Part shown: positions 34,128 through 43,900 of the stretch, in pieces | Numbering within the stretch: position 1 is the stretch's first letter | How the letters are laid out: each line of letters opens with the position of its first letter | Source: a candidate division KSB1 bacterium | Lineage (GTDB): Bacteria > Electryoneota > RPQS01 | Length of the DNA stretch: 64,000 nt | Reading direction: 5' to 3' | NCBI GenBank assembly: GCA_016214895.1 | Contig: JACRMR010000025.1 | Location: 78,222-142,221 of the forward strand | Made by a program: the position numbers and the translations under genes | The notes under the pieces: generated by a model | Databases searched by the model: none | What the model saw: the letters and a program-made list of their open reading frames with translations, nothing else | What the model was told of the DNA's origin: nothing

Positions 34128-36701
34128 TTATCTGCTCAATCGACGGGCGATGACGGCGCGCGCTTCGGGCGGAAAGCGCCAGAGACCGGAGGCGAGTTCC
34201 GTTCGCAGTTCGTCGCGGGTGATCGTGCCGTCGTGCTCGGCGACGATCTGCTGCACTGCTCCAATATTGCCGATGAACGCGCTCACCTGATAGTGCATGG
34301 CGCTGGCAAATTGAGCGGCGTACGCGTGCACGTAACAGGTATCGGTGGTCAGGCCGAGAAAGTAGAAGGGGCCGACGAACTGCTCGGAGAAATAGACAAG
34401 ATACGCGTCCACGCTGATCGGGCTACCATACTCCGACGAATCCACGACCGACCAGCACACGTGCGCGTCGTTGCCCATGACTTGCAGCACGACATCATCG
34501 ACCGCCGGAGGCGTGATGCCGCCCTCACCGGAGAGCGCGACGGTCAGCACATTGTTGATCGGGGCATCCGAGGCAATCACCAGTGTCGCCGCGTAACCGC
34601 CGGGCGCGGTCGGCGTGAAGACGACGTGGACTTGCAGGCTGTCGTGGGGCGCAATCACGTTTCCGCTGTCGCTGCCGTAGGCGATGAACGCCGCCGAGTC
34701 ACTGGAATAGAAACCGAACACCATGATACTCTCGCTGGTCATGTTGCGGAGCGTGGCGGTGAGCGTATCGCTGTTCAAGACGGGAATGCTGCCGAAGGCG
34801 AGCGCTCCCGGCCACACGCTCAGGTCCTGCATAAAGAACGACGCGCCGATATCCGCGATGGTCGAGTCCGGATCGCGCGGCAATTCAGGATCACCCGCGT
34901 CAATGCAGGGCGAACCGGGCAGCAGCGAGTAGTCGCCGTTTGATGTATCGGCGAACATGGGGTCTTCGAAGATGTTCTCGTAGATGTCGGCACTGTCGCC
35001 GTTGGCATTGGTGACGAGTTTTAGGCCGATGGCGGGAGGCATATCCGATGGGCCAAATCGAGGCCGAAATGGCGAGTCGTTACCGTAGAAGTCGCAGTAC
35101 GCTATCTGGCAGGTGGAGCCTGAAATGAAGTAGATTGCGTCAACTCCGTGACCGAAAAGTGTGCAAGAATTTGCGATGAAACTCGGACTGTTCACATAGG
35201 TTGTAGTCTCTGTGTAAATGGAATGTCCTGCATTGTTTGAATAGCAGTTGGCTATTGTGCAGTTCGTAAGTGAAGGCCGGGAGTCCTTACTGTAGGCTCC
35301 TCCTCCCGAACCCGAATTGTTGAACCCGTTGGCTGAGTCCCGCAAAAATGTGCATTGGTCAAACTTCGGTGTAGCGCCATCCGCGCAGTACAAGCCCCCT
35401 CCCTTTCCGCCGTCTCCAGAATAACTGGACAACGTCTTGTTGCTGTCAATGTGGCAGTCACGGAAGCATGGAGAGCCTTCATAACACCAAATGCCTCCGC
35501 CATCACTATTCGTGCCTCTATTTCCGGAGATCCGGCACCGTGAGAACTCAGCGGTCAGCCCGACACCTCCGCATCGAATACCACTGCCGGAATTTGATGA
35601 GAAATCGCAGTCTACAACTTGACCGGACGCGCCCCAGATTGTCAATCCGGTGCCCTGATTCGACGTGCATGATAGACGCTGAACGTCGATACTCAGGCTG
35701 CTGGCTGTTACACCCCCGCCATTGTGCGAGGCGACGCAATCATACATGAAGAAGTCAGCTCCATCAAACGAGACTGCGGCACCGGTGTTATCAATGAACT
35801 GGCTCCCCGCGAACGAGCCGACTGATGCGCCGCTCATACTTACCCCGCCCCCGGACCCATTTGAGATTGTGCATGAATCGAAAAACGCCGAAGCGCCACC
35901 TACGAAGTATACCGCCGCAGCGCCTGAATATGGCCCAGTGTTGGCCGCAAACATGCAACGTACAAATGTAGGTGAACAGTGGCGTCCGTATACGGCTGAC
36001 CCTACAGTGAAATAACTGACTCCCGACATCGTGTTATTGCGAAAGCTGCAGTCAGTGAATGTTGGGGGGTTGTTTCGGATATAGACTGCACCTCCACTAT
36101 CGGTACGCAGAGCATTTTCAAACACGCAATAGTCGAAATGACTCTGGTTGCTGTCGGAAAGTAGTCTAATCCCGCGCCATCGGTTCAGATTCAATCCCAG
36201 GTCACAAGTGAAGTGGACAGAATCGGACACTGTTCCGTACGCGTGCAAGAAGCCATAGACATCAAAGACAAAGGCGCTGTCAAAATCTATGATGGTTCCC
36301 GCTGCGATCGAAACAGAACTATACGGACCGACCACCACGTTTCCAATCACGCTATAGTAGCCTGGTCCAATGCTTCCGCTGATTGATCCTGAAAGGGGGC
36401 GAATCAATGTGTGGCTGGCCAGCGTTGCGTCCATGATATACAATTGACTGTACAGGCTGTCGCTGCGATACGGGTCGTGGACATAAGCCACATGGTAAAT
36501 CCCCGGCACCACGTTCTTCGCAAAAAACCCATTCGCCTGCGTGAAGGTCGAGTCCGTGACGGCGGAGGGGCTGACCTTGATGAACTTGACTTTGGTGCCC
36601 GCGTGGCTCTGCTGACCTTCGAGATAACAGAAGCCATCGACCGTGACGGCGGAGGCGATATTGGCGCAGAGGCAGACGAATAAGATTATGAAGTGCTTCA
36701 T
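34128..36701 (-). CDS. Exported right-handed beta-helix protein
   Basis: An 857-residue exported protein with a signal peptide (about residues 1-19). Next is a carboxypeptidase-regulatory-like domain (about 20-85), then a long right-handed parallel beta-helix (about 95-600) with repeated GGG(I/L)(W/Y)C and F.DC.F..N turns. An immunoglobulin-like ASPM/Hydin-type domain follows (about 630-725; LAFGSIPVLNSDTLTATLRN) and a fibronectin-like domain after it. No PNPFN sorting domain is present. Beta-helix proteins include polysaccharide lyases and adhesins; no lyase active site can be pointed to. A consensus promoter lies directly upstream. Confidence 0.78.
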   Translation of the reverse strand: MKHFIILFVCLCANIASAVTVDGFCYLEGQQSHAGTKVKFIKVSPSAVTDSTFTQANGFFAKNVVPGIYHVAYVHDPYRSDSLYSQLYIMDATLASHTLIRPLSGSISGSIGPGYYSVIGNVVVGPYSSVSIAAGTIIDFDSAFVFDVYGFLHAYGTVSDSVHFTCDLGLNLNRWRGIRLLSDSNQSHFDYCVFENALRTDSGGAVYIRNNPPTFTDCSFRNNTMSGVSYFTVGSAVYGRHCSPTFVRCMFAANTGPYSGAAAVYFVGGASAFFDSCTISNGSGGGVSMSGASVGSFAGSQFIDNTGAAVSFDGADFFMYDCVASHNGGGVTASSLSIDVQRLSCTSNQGTGLTIWGASGQVVDCDFSSNSGSGIRCGGVGLTAEFSRCRISGNRGTNSDGGGIWCYEGSPCFRDCHIDSNKTLSSYSGDGGKGGGLYCADGATPKFDQCTFLRDSANGFNNSGSGGGAYSKDSRPSLTNCTIANCYSNNAGHSIYTETTTYVNSPSFIANSCTLFGHGVDAIYFISGSTCQIAYCDFYGNDSPFRPRFGPSDMPPAIGLKLVTNANGDSADIYENIFEDPMFADTSNGDYSLLPGSPCIDAGDPELPRDPDSTIADIGASFFMQDLSVWPGALAFGSIPVLNSDTLTATLRNMTSESIMVFGFYSSDSAAFIAYGSDSGNVIAPHDSLQVHVVFTPTAPGGYAATLVIASDAPINNVLTVALSGEGGITPPAVDDVVLQVMGNDAHVCWSVVDSSEYGSPISVDAYLVYFSEQFVGPFYFLGLTTDTCYVHAYAAQFASAMHYQVSAFIGNIGAVQQIVAEHDGTITRDELRTELASGLWRFPPEARAVIARRLSR

Positions 36702-36749
36702 GATCGGTTCGCAGGGTTGGAATGGACGCGACGGACACCTTGATTGCTC

Positions 36750-36778
36750 AAGTTAGCGCGGGAATGGCTGAAAGTCAA
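36750..36778 (-). promoter_or_regulatory. Promoter of the beta-helix protein gene
   Basis: On the minus strand: TTGACT (36773-36778), a 17-bp spacer and TAACTT (36750-36755). The start codon is at 36701. Confidence 0.6.
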
Positions 36779-36830
36779 GAGAGGGGGAGAGACAAACTCG
36801 AAACGTGAAACTTGAAACCTGAAAGGCGGA

Positions 36831-36912
36831 CCCCCCCTTGGTCCCCCCGAATCGAAGATTTTGGGGGAGAGCCGAGATCGAACACGGGCGGCCCGGATGG
36901 GTCGCCCGCTTG
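36831..36912. repeat. Two-hairpin 3' element, copy C
   Basis: The sequence runs parallel to copy B with the same order of motifs: C run, CCTTGGTCCCCCC, ATCGAAGATT, G run, then CGGCCCGGATGGGTCGCCCG. The C/G stem has one mismatch here. It lies downstream of the 337-residue gene. A further 8-bp stem GGCCGGGT / ACCCGGCC follows at 36938-36965. Confidence 0.75.
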
Positions 36913-37055
36913 TAGAATCGCCGCGGTTACTGTTTCCGGCCGGGTTGCGATGACTTTACCCGGCCCGGCGGGCAAGCACGATTACCACCCTTATCTCAGG
37001 ATAGGCCCCTGGTCCCGCCACAGAGTGGGCTGGGGACAACGGAGACCGACGACTG

Positions 37056-38069
37056 CTACTTGAGCAGGCTCATGCGGATCGTGTTCACGTCGGACCCCCG
37101 CGATACGCGGGCATAGTAGGAGCCGGCGGACCACGACGAGCTGTTGATGATCAATTCGTTCGAACCGGCGGGCAGTTCGATCTCCCGGGAGTAGGTTAGC
37201 CGGCCGAGCTGATCGTAGATCTTCAGCTGCGTCAATCCCGCGCGCTCCAGATCGACCGGAATCCGCGTCTCGGGATTGAAGGGATTCGGGTAGTTCTGGC
37301 GTACGGCAAAGGTGCGCGCGACCGGACCGCGAGGCGGATCGGCGGCAGTTATGATCGAGGACATTCCGAGCAATCCCTGCGTGAAGTTCGGATCGAGCAC
37401 GCCGTCGCGTGACCATACCTCAGCCATGGGAAACCCGGTCTGTGAGACCCAGTGATAACCGACATTTTCAGCCGACCATTGCGGTGGTTGGCCAATCTGT
37501 CCAAACGTGGACCAGCGGTGCATGAACTTCCTCAATACGGGGCCCGAGAAGTACGGTGTTTCGAGCGTTCCCCATCCATCAATCGTGAACTGCGTGGAAT
37601 CCATGCGCTGCCACCCCGGAGCATAGTCCGCCCAGCGCGCTACCGACGTCCAACTGGCCTGATATGTCAACGGGAGCACGAGTTCGACCGGGTATTGAGA
37701 ATAGATCGCGGTGTCGGTCGCACTGGCAACTCCAATCCGATAGACTCCGACCGGAAGCTGCTCATTGTAGATGTACATTTCCCCGAACTGGATTGCCGCG
37801 TTGGCATCCGGAAAGAGGTAGCCGTAGGGCGTCTGTTCGGGTGCCATCGACGTGACCGTACCCACCTGGTCCCAATCGTAGTCCTCGAAGGTCCAAACTC
37901 GATTCGCGCCGGAGGAGCCGACCGAGAACGACGCGGTATCCTGTACATGGTATTCGGCTTGAGTCCCGATCGGCGCCAGGTCGGCAACGTGAATCGTGAT
38001 CTGAGCCAATGCCGGCATCAGATAGATCACCACCGCCCCTATTAGACATAACATGCGACAAGTGCTCAT
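37056..38069 (-). CDS. Exported protein of unknown function with PNPFN sorting domain
   Basis: A 337-residue exported protein: a signal peptide (about residues 1-22, ends ALAQ), a beta-rich body of about 220 residues with no family I recognise (WTFEDYDWDQVGTV and WSTFGQIGQPPQWS are typical stretches), and a C-terminal domain with NYPNPFNPETRIPV, ending RMSLLK. GGAGAAAG precedes the ATG. It follows a short promoter region and is probably monocistronic, bounded by hairpin elements on both sides. Confidence 0.75.
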   Translation of the reverse strand: MSTCRMLCLIGAVVIYLMPALAQITIHVADLAPIGTQAEYHVQDTASFSVGSSGANRVWTFEDYDWDQVGTVTSMAPEQTPYGYLFPDANAAIQFGEMYIYNEQLPVGVYRIGVASATDTAIYSQYPVELVLPLTYQASWTSVARWADYAPGWQRMDSTQFTIDGWGTLETPYFSGPVLRKFMHRWSTFGQIGQPPQWSAENVGYHWVSQTGFPMAEVWSRDGVLDPNFTQGLLGMSSIITAADPPRGPVARTFAVRQNYPNPFNPETRIPVDLERAGLTQLKIYDQLGRLTYSREIELPAGSNELIINSSSWSAGSYYARVSRGSDVNTIRMSLLK

Positions 38070-38106
38070 GACTTTCTCCGGTTGATTCTAAGACCGAGCA
38101 TACGCA

Positions 38107-38135
38107 AATGTAGCACACGGACTCCGGATCTGCAA
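38107..38135 (-). promoter_or_regulatory. Candidate promoter of the 337-residue protein gene
   Basis: On the minus strand: TTGCAG (38130-38135), a 17-bp spacer and TACATT (38107-38112), 38 bp from the start codon. Confidence 0.5.
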
Positions 38136-38283
38136 GCAAACCTGAGACATGGCTGATGGCCGAGTTACGTGCGATTGAACATCGTGAATCACTATTCGCG
38201 GCGTTCGCAACCATTCAGGATCGGAGGCACGGCGGTGCCCACCAGTTCTCGGACGCTGTAGCCGAAGGATGAGCCGGATTCCG

Positions 38284-38375
38284 GCCGGGCGAGGACGCCC
38301 GGCTCGGCGAAGGCACCGAGGCCCCCCCCGTGAACGGGGGGGAGAGCAGAGCGGGCGACCCCGAGGGATCGCCCG
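38284..38375. repeat. Cluster of three GC hairpins (element copy D)
   Basis: GCCGGGCG / CGCCCGGC (38284-38303) comes first, then a C8 run paired with a G7 run (38322-38342), then CGGGCGACCC / GGGATCGCCCG (38352-38375, one bulged base). The last two repeat the layout of copies A-C. They lie about 105 bp past the RRM gene stop. Confidence 0.65.
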
Positions 38376-38479
38376 TTTCAATACTTCCGTGTGCGCATCA
38401 TAGCGGGCGATGCCATCTGCCCCTATGATTCGGCTTTACGTCCCGGCGGGGACACCGTCCCCGCTCGGCGAAAGATTGC

Positions 38480-38761
38480 TTACCAGCGCGAACGTTCGCG
38501 ACGCTCGCCGCGCGGGGCGCGGGGCTCGGCTTCGCGAACCAAGAGCTTGCGACCCTTCAGATCGACGTCATGCAGACTGGCGATCGCATTGCGCGCTTCG
38601 TCTTCGTTTGTCATCTCGACGAACCCGAAACCGCGCGAGCGGCCGGTCATCTTGTCGATGATCAGGCTGACCTTGTCCACGGCACCGTACTGCTCAAAGG
38701 CGCCACGCAGTTCATCTTCGGTCAAACCATACGCGAGGTTACCGACATAAATGTTCAACAT
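38480..38761 (-). CDS. RRM-type RNA-binding protein
   Basis: A 93-residue protein consisting of one RNA recognition motif with both RNP signatures, IYVGNL (residues 4-9) and RGFGFVEM (about 43-50), plus a short Arg-rich tail (RGERRERSRW). Bacterial proteins of this type are small single-RRM proteins, often induced by cold. The start at 38761 is preferred over an in-frame ATG 45 bp upstream because it directly opens the RRM and has GGAAG upstream. A GGGG/CCCC mini-hairpin lies in the leader just before this site. 38807-39100 contains no recognisable gene. Confidence 0.9.
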   Translation of the reverse strand: MLNIYVGNLAYGLTEDELRGAFEQYGAVDKVSLIIDKMTGRSRGFGFVEMTNEDEARNAIASLHDVDLKGRKLLVREAEPRAPRGERRERSRW

Positions 38762-39100
38762 CTTCCAACCCTTCACCAGCTTGGGGACGCACCCCTGTTC
38801 TGTCACCTACTTTTGCTCGCCAAGCCGAAAAGGAATCCAACCGAAATCCTCCCGTGACACAGGCCTGCGAATGTCCCCGGACGTAAGTGTCGCATAGAGT
38901 TGCGAATATTCCGAGTAGTCAAATATACGTACAAAGCACTGAAAATCCTATGAATCCGACAAGATGCAAAAAAATCTCGCTTCTCTTTGCATTGCAAAGA
39001 TTTACGGTGCTGCCGCGGGGTCGGGAATCCCGGACGAAAGCGGGTTCGGACGGGGGTGTCGAGGCACGGCCGAATGGCATGCCTCCGCAGCCACCGTGCC

Positions 39101-40429
39101 TCATTTCAGAACGATGAGCTTCCGCGAAAGGGACTTCCCACCAAACTCTATCCGATAGATGTATAACCCGTTAGCCAGTGCCGACGCATCGACGCTGACG
39201 CCATGCTCGCCCGCGCTGAGCCGCTGATCCATGGGAACCGCGACCAGCCGACCGGTTAGATCGTAAATCAGCAGGCGAGTCCAGCCCTCCCCGGGCAGAT
39301 TGAAACGCAGCGTGGTCGAAGCATTGAACGGATTCGGATAATTCTGATCGAGCCGGAAGGCCGCGGGCGCGGGCAACGCGCGCGGCGCGGCACCGGTGCC
39401 GGACGCGCGCCAGAGCATGACCTGGCCGACCGTGTTGTAGTTGGGTGCGGTGTGACCCGTTGAGTTGTAGTTGCAGTCGGTGCAGGTTTGACCACTCACG
39501 CAATCCGGATTGTCGGGACGACAGAAGTTCTCATAGTCCTCGATCACATATTGAATCTGCAACGGCGTACCCGAGGTGAACGCGATACCGGAATTGTCCC
39601 AGGGCGAGACCTTGGAACCGGGACACCAACCCGCGCGCGCGAATTGCCAGGTTCCGCCCTGCGGACTGCACGGGTTGGAATTGCAGTCGGCGCGCCAAAG
39701 CATGTGCTCAAAATACTGATCGTTAACCCACACCCCGTGCGCGAGGCGGGAGAACTCAGCGGCATTCATCGTGTTCCCCTGACCGTGACCGGTCGTTACC
39801 ACCCGCACGGTGACCGCCGTCGTGTACTCATGAGTCTGGATCGCCGCCGCCGGAAGACGACTTTCGGGCGGATCCGCGGGATTGCCGATCCCGAGGTAGC
39901 CGACCGCCCAGGCATTCTCGACCTGATAGGGGCGCATCGGCAAGTCACCCTCGACAAAATAGAAGGTCGCCGTCACCAGCCAGCCCATGTTGCCGCCGAT
40001 GTAGCTCTCGATGTAGCTCGACAGAGTAACGCTGTCGTGGAGCAGCGGGAGGTACTCGAGCATCTCATAATCCCAGCCGCAAGTGCCCGGCCGATTGCCG
40101 CCGGTAATGTCGTAGGGAGTAATGTAGCGCGCGAGCTCGATATGCTCCGTCTCATCGCCGCGGGGACGGCGAACGCTGAGATTTGCCGTGCGGTCCCACG
40201 GGTCGCAATCACCCGGCGCCGACGGGCAGCCGAGTTCGATATGCAGCCAGGCCTGATTGAACTCCAACTCGAGCGAGGGAAAGGCGAAGGTGCCGACGTG
40301 AGCGTCCGCCCAGTTCTGGTATTCCTCCACAAAGGTCGGGACAACCGTGGTGTCGCCGGGATCGGCATAGGCGCCGATCGTTAGACCCGCGAAGAGCAGG
40401 CAGATATGACCGAGTCCGAAGCGTCGCAT
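39101..40429 (-). CDS. PNGase F-like N-glycan amidase with PNPFN sorting domain
   Basis: A 442-residue exported protein: a signal peptide (about residues 1-21), then two beta-sandwich halves that resemble peptide:N-glycosidase F. Seen are IELGCPSAPGDCDPWDRTAN in the N-terminal half (the family's acidic catalytic region) and GHGQGNTMNAAEF, then CSPQGGTWQFARAGWCPGS, in the C-terminal half. The enzyme class cleaves the Asn-GlcNAc bond of N-glycoproteins. The last 85 residues hold NYPNPFNASTTL and end KLIVLK. The start at 40429 has GGAGA upstream and directly precedes the signal peptide. A palindrome overlaps its -35 box. Activity is inferred from similarity. Confidence 0.8.
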   Translation of the reverse strand: MRRFGLGHICLLFAGLTIGAYADPGDTTVVPTFVEEYQNWADAHVGTFAFPSLELEFNQAWLHIELGCPSAPGDCDPWDRTANLSVRRPRGDETEHIELARYITPYDITGGNRPGTCGWDYEMLEYLPLLHDSVTLSSYIESYIGGNMGWLVTATFYFVEGDLPMRPYQVENAWAVGYLGIGNPADPPESRLPAAAIQTHEYTTAVTVRVVTTGHGQGNTMNAAEFSRLAHGVWVNDQYFEHMLWRADCNSNPCSPQGGTWQFARAGWCPGSKVSPWDNSGIAFTSGTPLQIQYVIEDYENFCRPDNPDCVSGQTCTDCNYNSTGHTAPNYNTVGQVMLWRASGTGAAPRALPAPAAFRLDQNYPNPFNASTTLRFNLPGEGWTRLLIYDLTGRLVAVPMDQRLSAGEHGVSVDASALANGLYIYRIEFGGKSLSRKLIVLK

Positions 40430-40463
40430 GCTGTCTCCGAAACGAAGAATGTCGCTTGAGACT

Positions 40464-40492
40464 AATTTACGAACCCCGAAGTGGACAATCAA
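40464..40492 (-). promoter_or_regulatory. Promoter of the PNGase F-like gene
   Basis: On the minus strand: TTGATT (40487-40492), a 17-bp spacer and TAAATT (40464-40469), 35 bp from the start codon. Confidence 0.65.
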
Positions 40493-40499
40493 GTCCACT
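40480..40499. promoter_or_regulatory. Perfect 7-6-7 palindrome centred on the -35 box (operator)
   Basis: AGTGGAC (40480-40486) and GTCCACT (40493-40499) flank exactly the six bases of the -35 hexamer. A protein bound here would block RNA polymerase, so repression of the PNGase F-like gene is inferred. No second copy was noticed. Confidence 0.6.
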
Positions 40500-40782
40500 C
40501 TGCGTTATTACATCTGACATTGCAGTAGCTGTAACATTTGTACGGATCGAATATCGCGGAGGTTGACCGCAAAAATGTGGCACTCGCGGGGCGTGTTGCC
40601 GCACACGAGCGCTGCGCGCCTCCCGGATTTTCAGGTCTCGATTTCGGGGGCGTCCGGGCGCCGAACGGAACCTCCGCTTAACTTTAGAACTGGAAGGAAG
40701 TTCCACCGATCGTGCAGGGTCAGTACCGCTGTTTTTCTTGAGTTTACGCTTGTCGTTCGTTCAAACCGGCGGATAGAACGTA

Positions 40783-40811
40783 TTGACTCTCGGCATACGG
40801 TCCTGTATATT
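40783..40811 (+). promoter_or_regulatory. Promoter of the giant exported protein gene
   Basis: TTGACT (40783-40788), a 17-bp spacer and TATATT (40806-40811). The predicted start near 40818 leaves a leader of about 120 nt and rules out the TTG codon at 40820 as a normal start. Confidence 0.75.
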
Positions 40812-40939
40812 CATGTGAATTGGCGTTTCGTGCCGAGCAAGTTCATGGCTCACACGTGCGCGGGGCGCCGCAAATGCCTGATGGTGGCGGGTCGTTGCAC
40901 GGGTTCGCGCGGGCGGTTAAGTTTGTCAAGGAGTTTCCA

Positions 40940-43900
40940 ATGAGAGTCTTCAAGTTGATCTTGTGCATGGTGCTCGGCGGGTTGGCTCTGGGCCGCAGCG
41001 GAATCGCGCAGCCCCTGGACCCGCAGCGCGCATTAGGTATCACTATCACCGCAGTGGAGACGGACTCGTTTCCCCGAATGAAACTTCGCGCGCAGGTCGC
41101 ACGCAGCGATACGGCTGTGCTGAACCTCCCGATTACGGCGTTCACGCTCCGCGAGGATGGCCGCGAGATGGCCCTGCTCTCCTACTGTTTCGCGAATGAA
41201 ACCCGGCCGGTTGATATGGTGTTCGTCATGGACTTGTCGCGGTCCATGGACGCGCTGATCTTGCGCGTCGATTCGACGATTGAGGGTCTCGTGGACTCAT
41301 TGCCGACGCCGATCGACGCGAAATTCGGCCTCGTGCGATACGGCCAAAGCAACTCGGGCAGCCTGAATACACCGCCGGGATACACGCGATTTCCGGGCAG
41401 CCCGATTCATGAGAATACCGCCGAACTCTACACGGCGAACCGATTCCGGCAGCGCCTGGACACGTTGACGCAGGTGCTGATGTCCGGCGGCCAGGAACCG
41501 GCTTACCAGGCGATCCTGGCGGCACTGAGAATGACGGCCTGGCGACCGAACTCCGAGCGGTTCATTATTCTGGTCGCGGACGAAAACAACGACTCGTGTC
41601 GCACGCTGCCGTTCATCAATGTGAACCTGCTCCGCACGGAAATGACGGCCTACGGCGCGAAGTTCTTGAGCTGGTGTAATTACAACTCGATGTGCGACTG
41701 CTACGATCGTTGTCCGCAGAGCGGTCGTTGCGATACCCTGGTGCAGGGCGGCTGCCTGAGCGGCTATGATCACTTTGCGCCGCTGGCGATTGCGTCGCGC
41801 GGGGCGACCGTCCCGATCCAGAATGACTTTCTTGACCTGTGGGGTGTGGTGCGGTTCAATCTGTTCTCCACCTACTTCCTGTGTTACGATTCACCGTTGT
41901 GCTGTGAGAACGGACTGGTTCACAACTTGTACGCCGAGGTCACGAATCTCGGCGAGACTGCGTCTGATGTCGATACGTTCAGCCTGCACACCTGTCCGAC
42001 GTTCGCCTGGTCGCCGGAGACACTCGAGCTGATGGAAGGCCCGTGCCGTCCAGCCTATGCCGCGCTGCCGATCTGCGCCACGATGCTGCAGGAGGGCAAT
42101 CCGTATCCGGGCGGGCTGGCGTACCTGCTTTATCGCCGGGCGGGACAGGACAGCTTCTTCCCGACCGCAATGGAACCCGATCCGCTGCATCCGGGGAGCT
42201 GGTGCGGAACCGTTCCCGCGGATTCGGCGATCGGCCCGTTCGTGCAATTCTATGTGTCCATGATCAACCCGTACGGCATGAGTATCTACTTCCCGTGCGA
42301 CACGGCACAAATTTGCGTGGACGAGCCGCCCTACGTTACCTGCGATATTCCGCCGCGATTTGCGTGTGAGGAGATGACGGTCAGCGTGAACGCGTGGGAG
42401 AATGACGGAACGCTGATTTCCACGGACATCTGCTGGGGCATTCCGCAGCAGGGGTTCGATACCTGTTTTACTCCGGTGGGAGCACCGCCGTGGAGCTTCA
42501 CCGTGCCGGCGAGCAGACTCGGTTTCGACAGTTTGTGCGTACGGGCCACCACGCTCGATGATCAGGGCCTGACGGCGAGTTGCGCCACCTGTCGCACGCC
42601 GACCCCGCACTTCCCGATTGTCGAGCATAACCCGGTGACGGAACGATTTGCCTGCGATTCGTTCGCCGTCTGCGCGACGGCCACTGACATGCGCAACGAC
42701 GTGGCGGCCTGGTTCGCCACGTGGGTCTGCGATACCGATACGGTGATCGCCGCCATGCTGCCGCAACCGCTGATACCGACGGTATTTTGCGCCACCTTAC
42801 CGGCGGAGTTCGTGAACGCGACGTGCGACGTGCGCTATGTGATCGAAGCGCGCGATGCCTGCGGATATGCGGGCTTCTCCGGCTGGCATACGACGCCGTG
42901 GGTTCAGCATTGTCCGCAGATCGTGATGGACACCGTGCGAGCCGCCGCGGGCTGTGCGCCGATTACATTTTGCGCGAACGTGACGGACGCCAAAGACGAC
43001 GTGAGCGGCGTGTTTCTGGATTACCGTTGTGTGGGAGACACGACGTTCGCGAGCCTGCCGATGGCCATCGTTCCGTTCGCGGGGTGGTGCGTGACGCTGC
43101 CCGGTGATCGCCCGAATCCGATGTGCAATCTGGAATATCAGGTTCGCGCGACGGACGCCTGTGGCTGCACCACGACCAATGGAACGCACACGATTGCGGT
43201 CACGACGACTCCGCCGGAGATCGTGCATACGCCGGTGCCGACGCGATTCGATTGCCGAACCGTGGAGATTTGCGCGGTGATTGATGCCGGGCAGGGCGGC
43301 CTGGCCGCGGCCCTGATTTCGTTTGTTTGTCCGGGCGGCGATACGCTGAGCGTGCCGCTGACGCCGCAAGTGCTTCCGCCGAATACGTACTGCGCGACGA
43401 TCCCGCAGAGTCTGGTTGAGATTCAGCCGTCGTGCGTGATCGACTATCAAATCAGCGCGGTCAACAGCTGTGGCGCGGGCGCCAGCACGGGCTGGTACCC
43501 GATCGGGATCGCGCCGCACTGTCCGGTGATTGTGCATGACACGCTGCGAACAGCGAGCGCTTGTGCCGCCATTTCGCTCTGCGTGGGCGTCGAAGATGAA
43601 GTGGGGGACGTGGCCGCTGTAGTCCTGGACTATCGCTGCGCGGGCGACGAAACGTTCGCGACGGTCCCGCTGGTCTTCGTCCCGCTCGTCGGGTGGTGCG
43701 GCACGATTCCGTACCCGCGAACGAATCCGACGTGTGACATCGAATACCAGATTCGCGCCGAGGACGAATGCGGATGCGGCGCGACGAACGGTCCGCATCC
43801 GGTTGCGTTGACGACGACGACGCCGACGATTACCCACACGCCCGTGGAAACACGGTTCGACTGCAGGACTGTTGAGCTCTGTGCATGGATCGGCGCGGGA

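Noticed and set aside
40820..40939. Extension of the giant protein to a TTG start at 40820
   Set aside because: It would begin about 2 nt from the predicted transcription start and put 40 non-signal residues before a clear signal peptide. ATG 40940 has AAGGAG.
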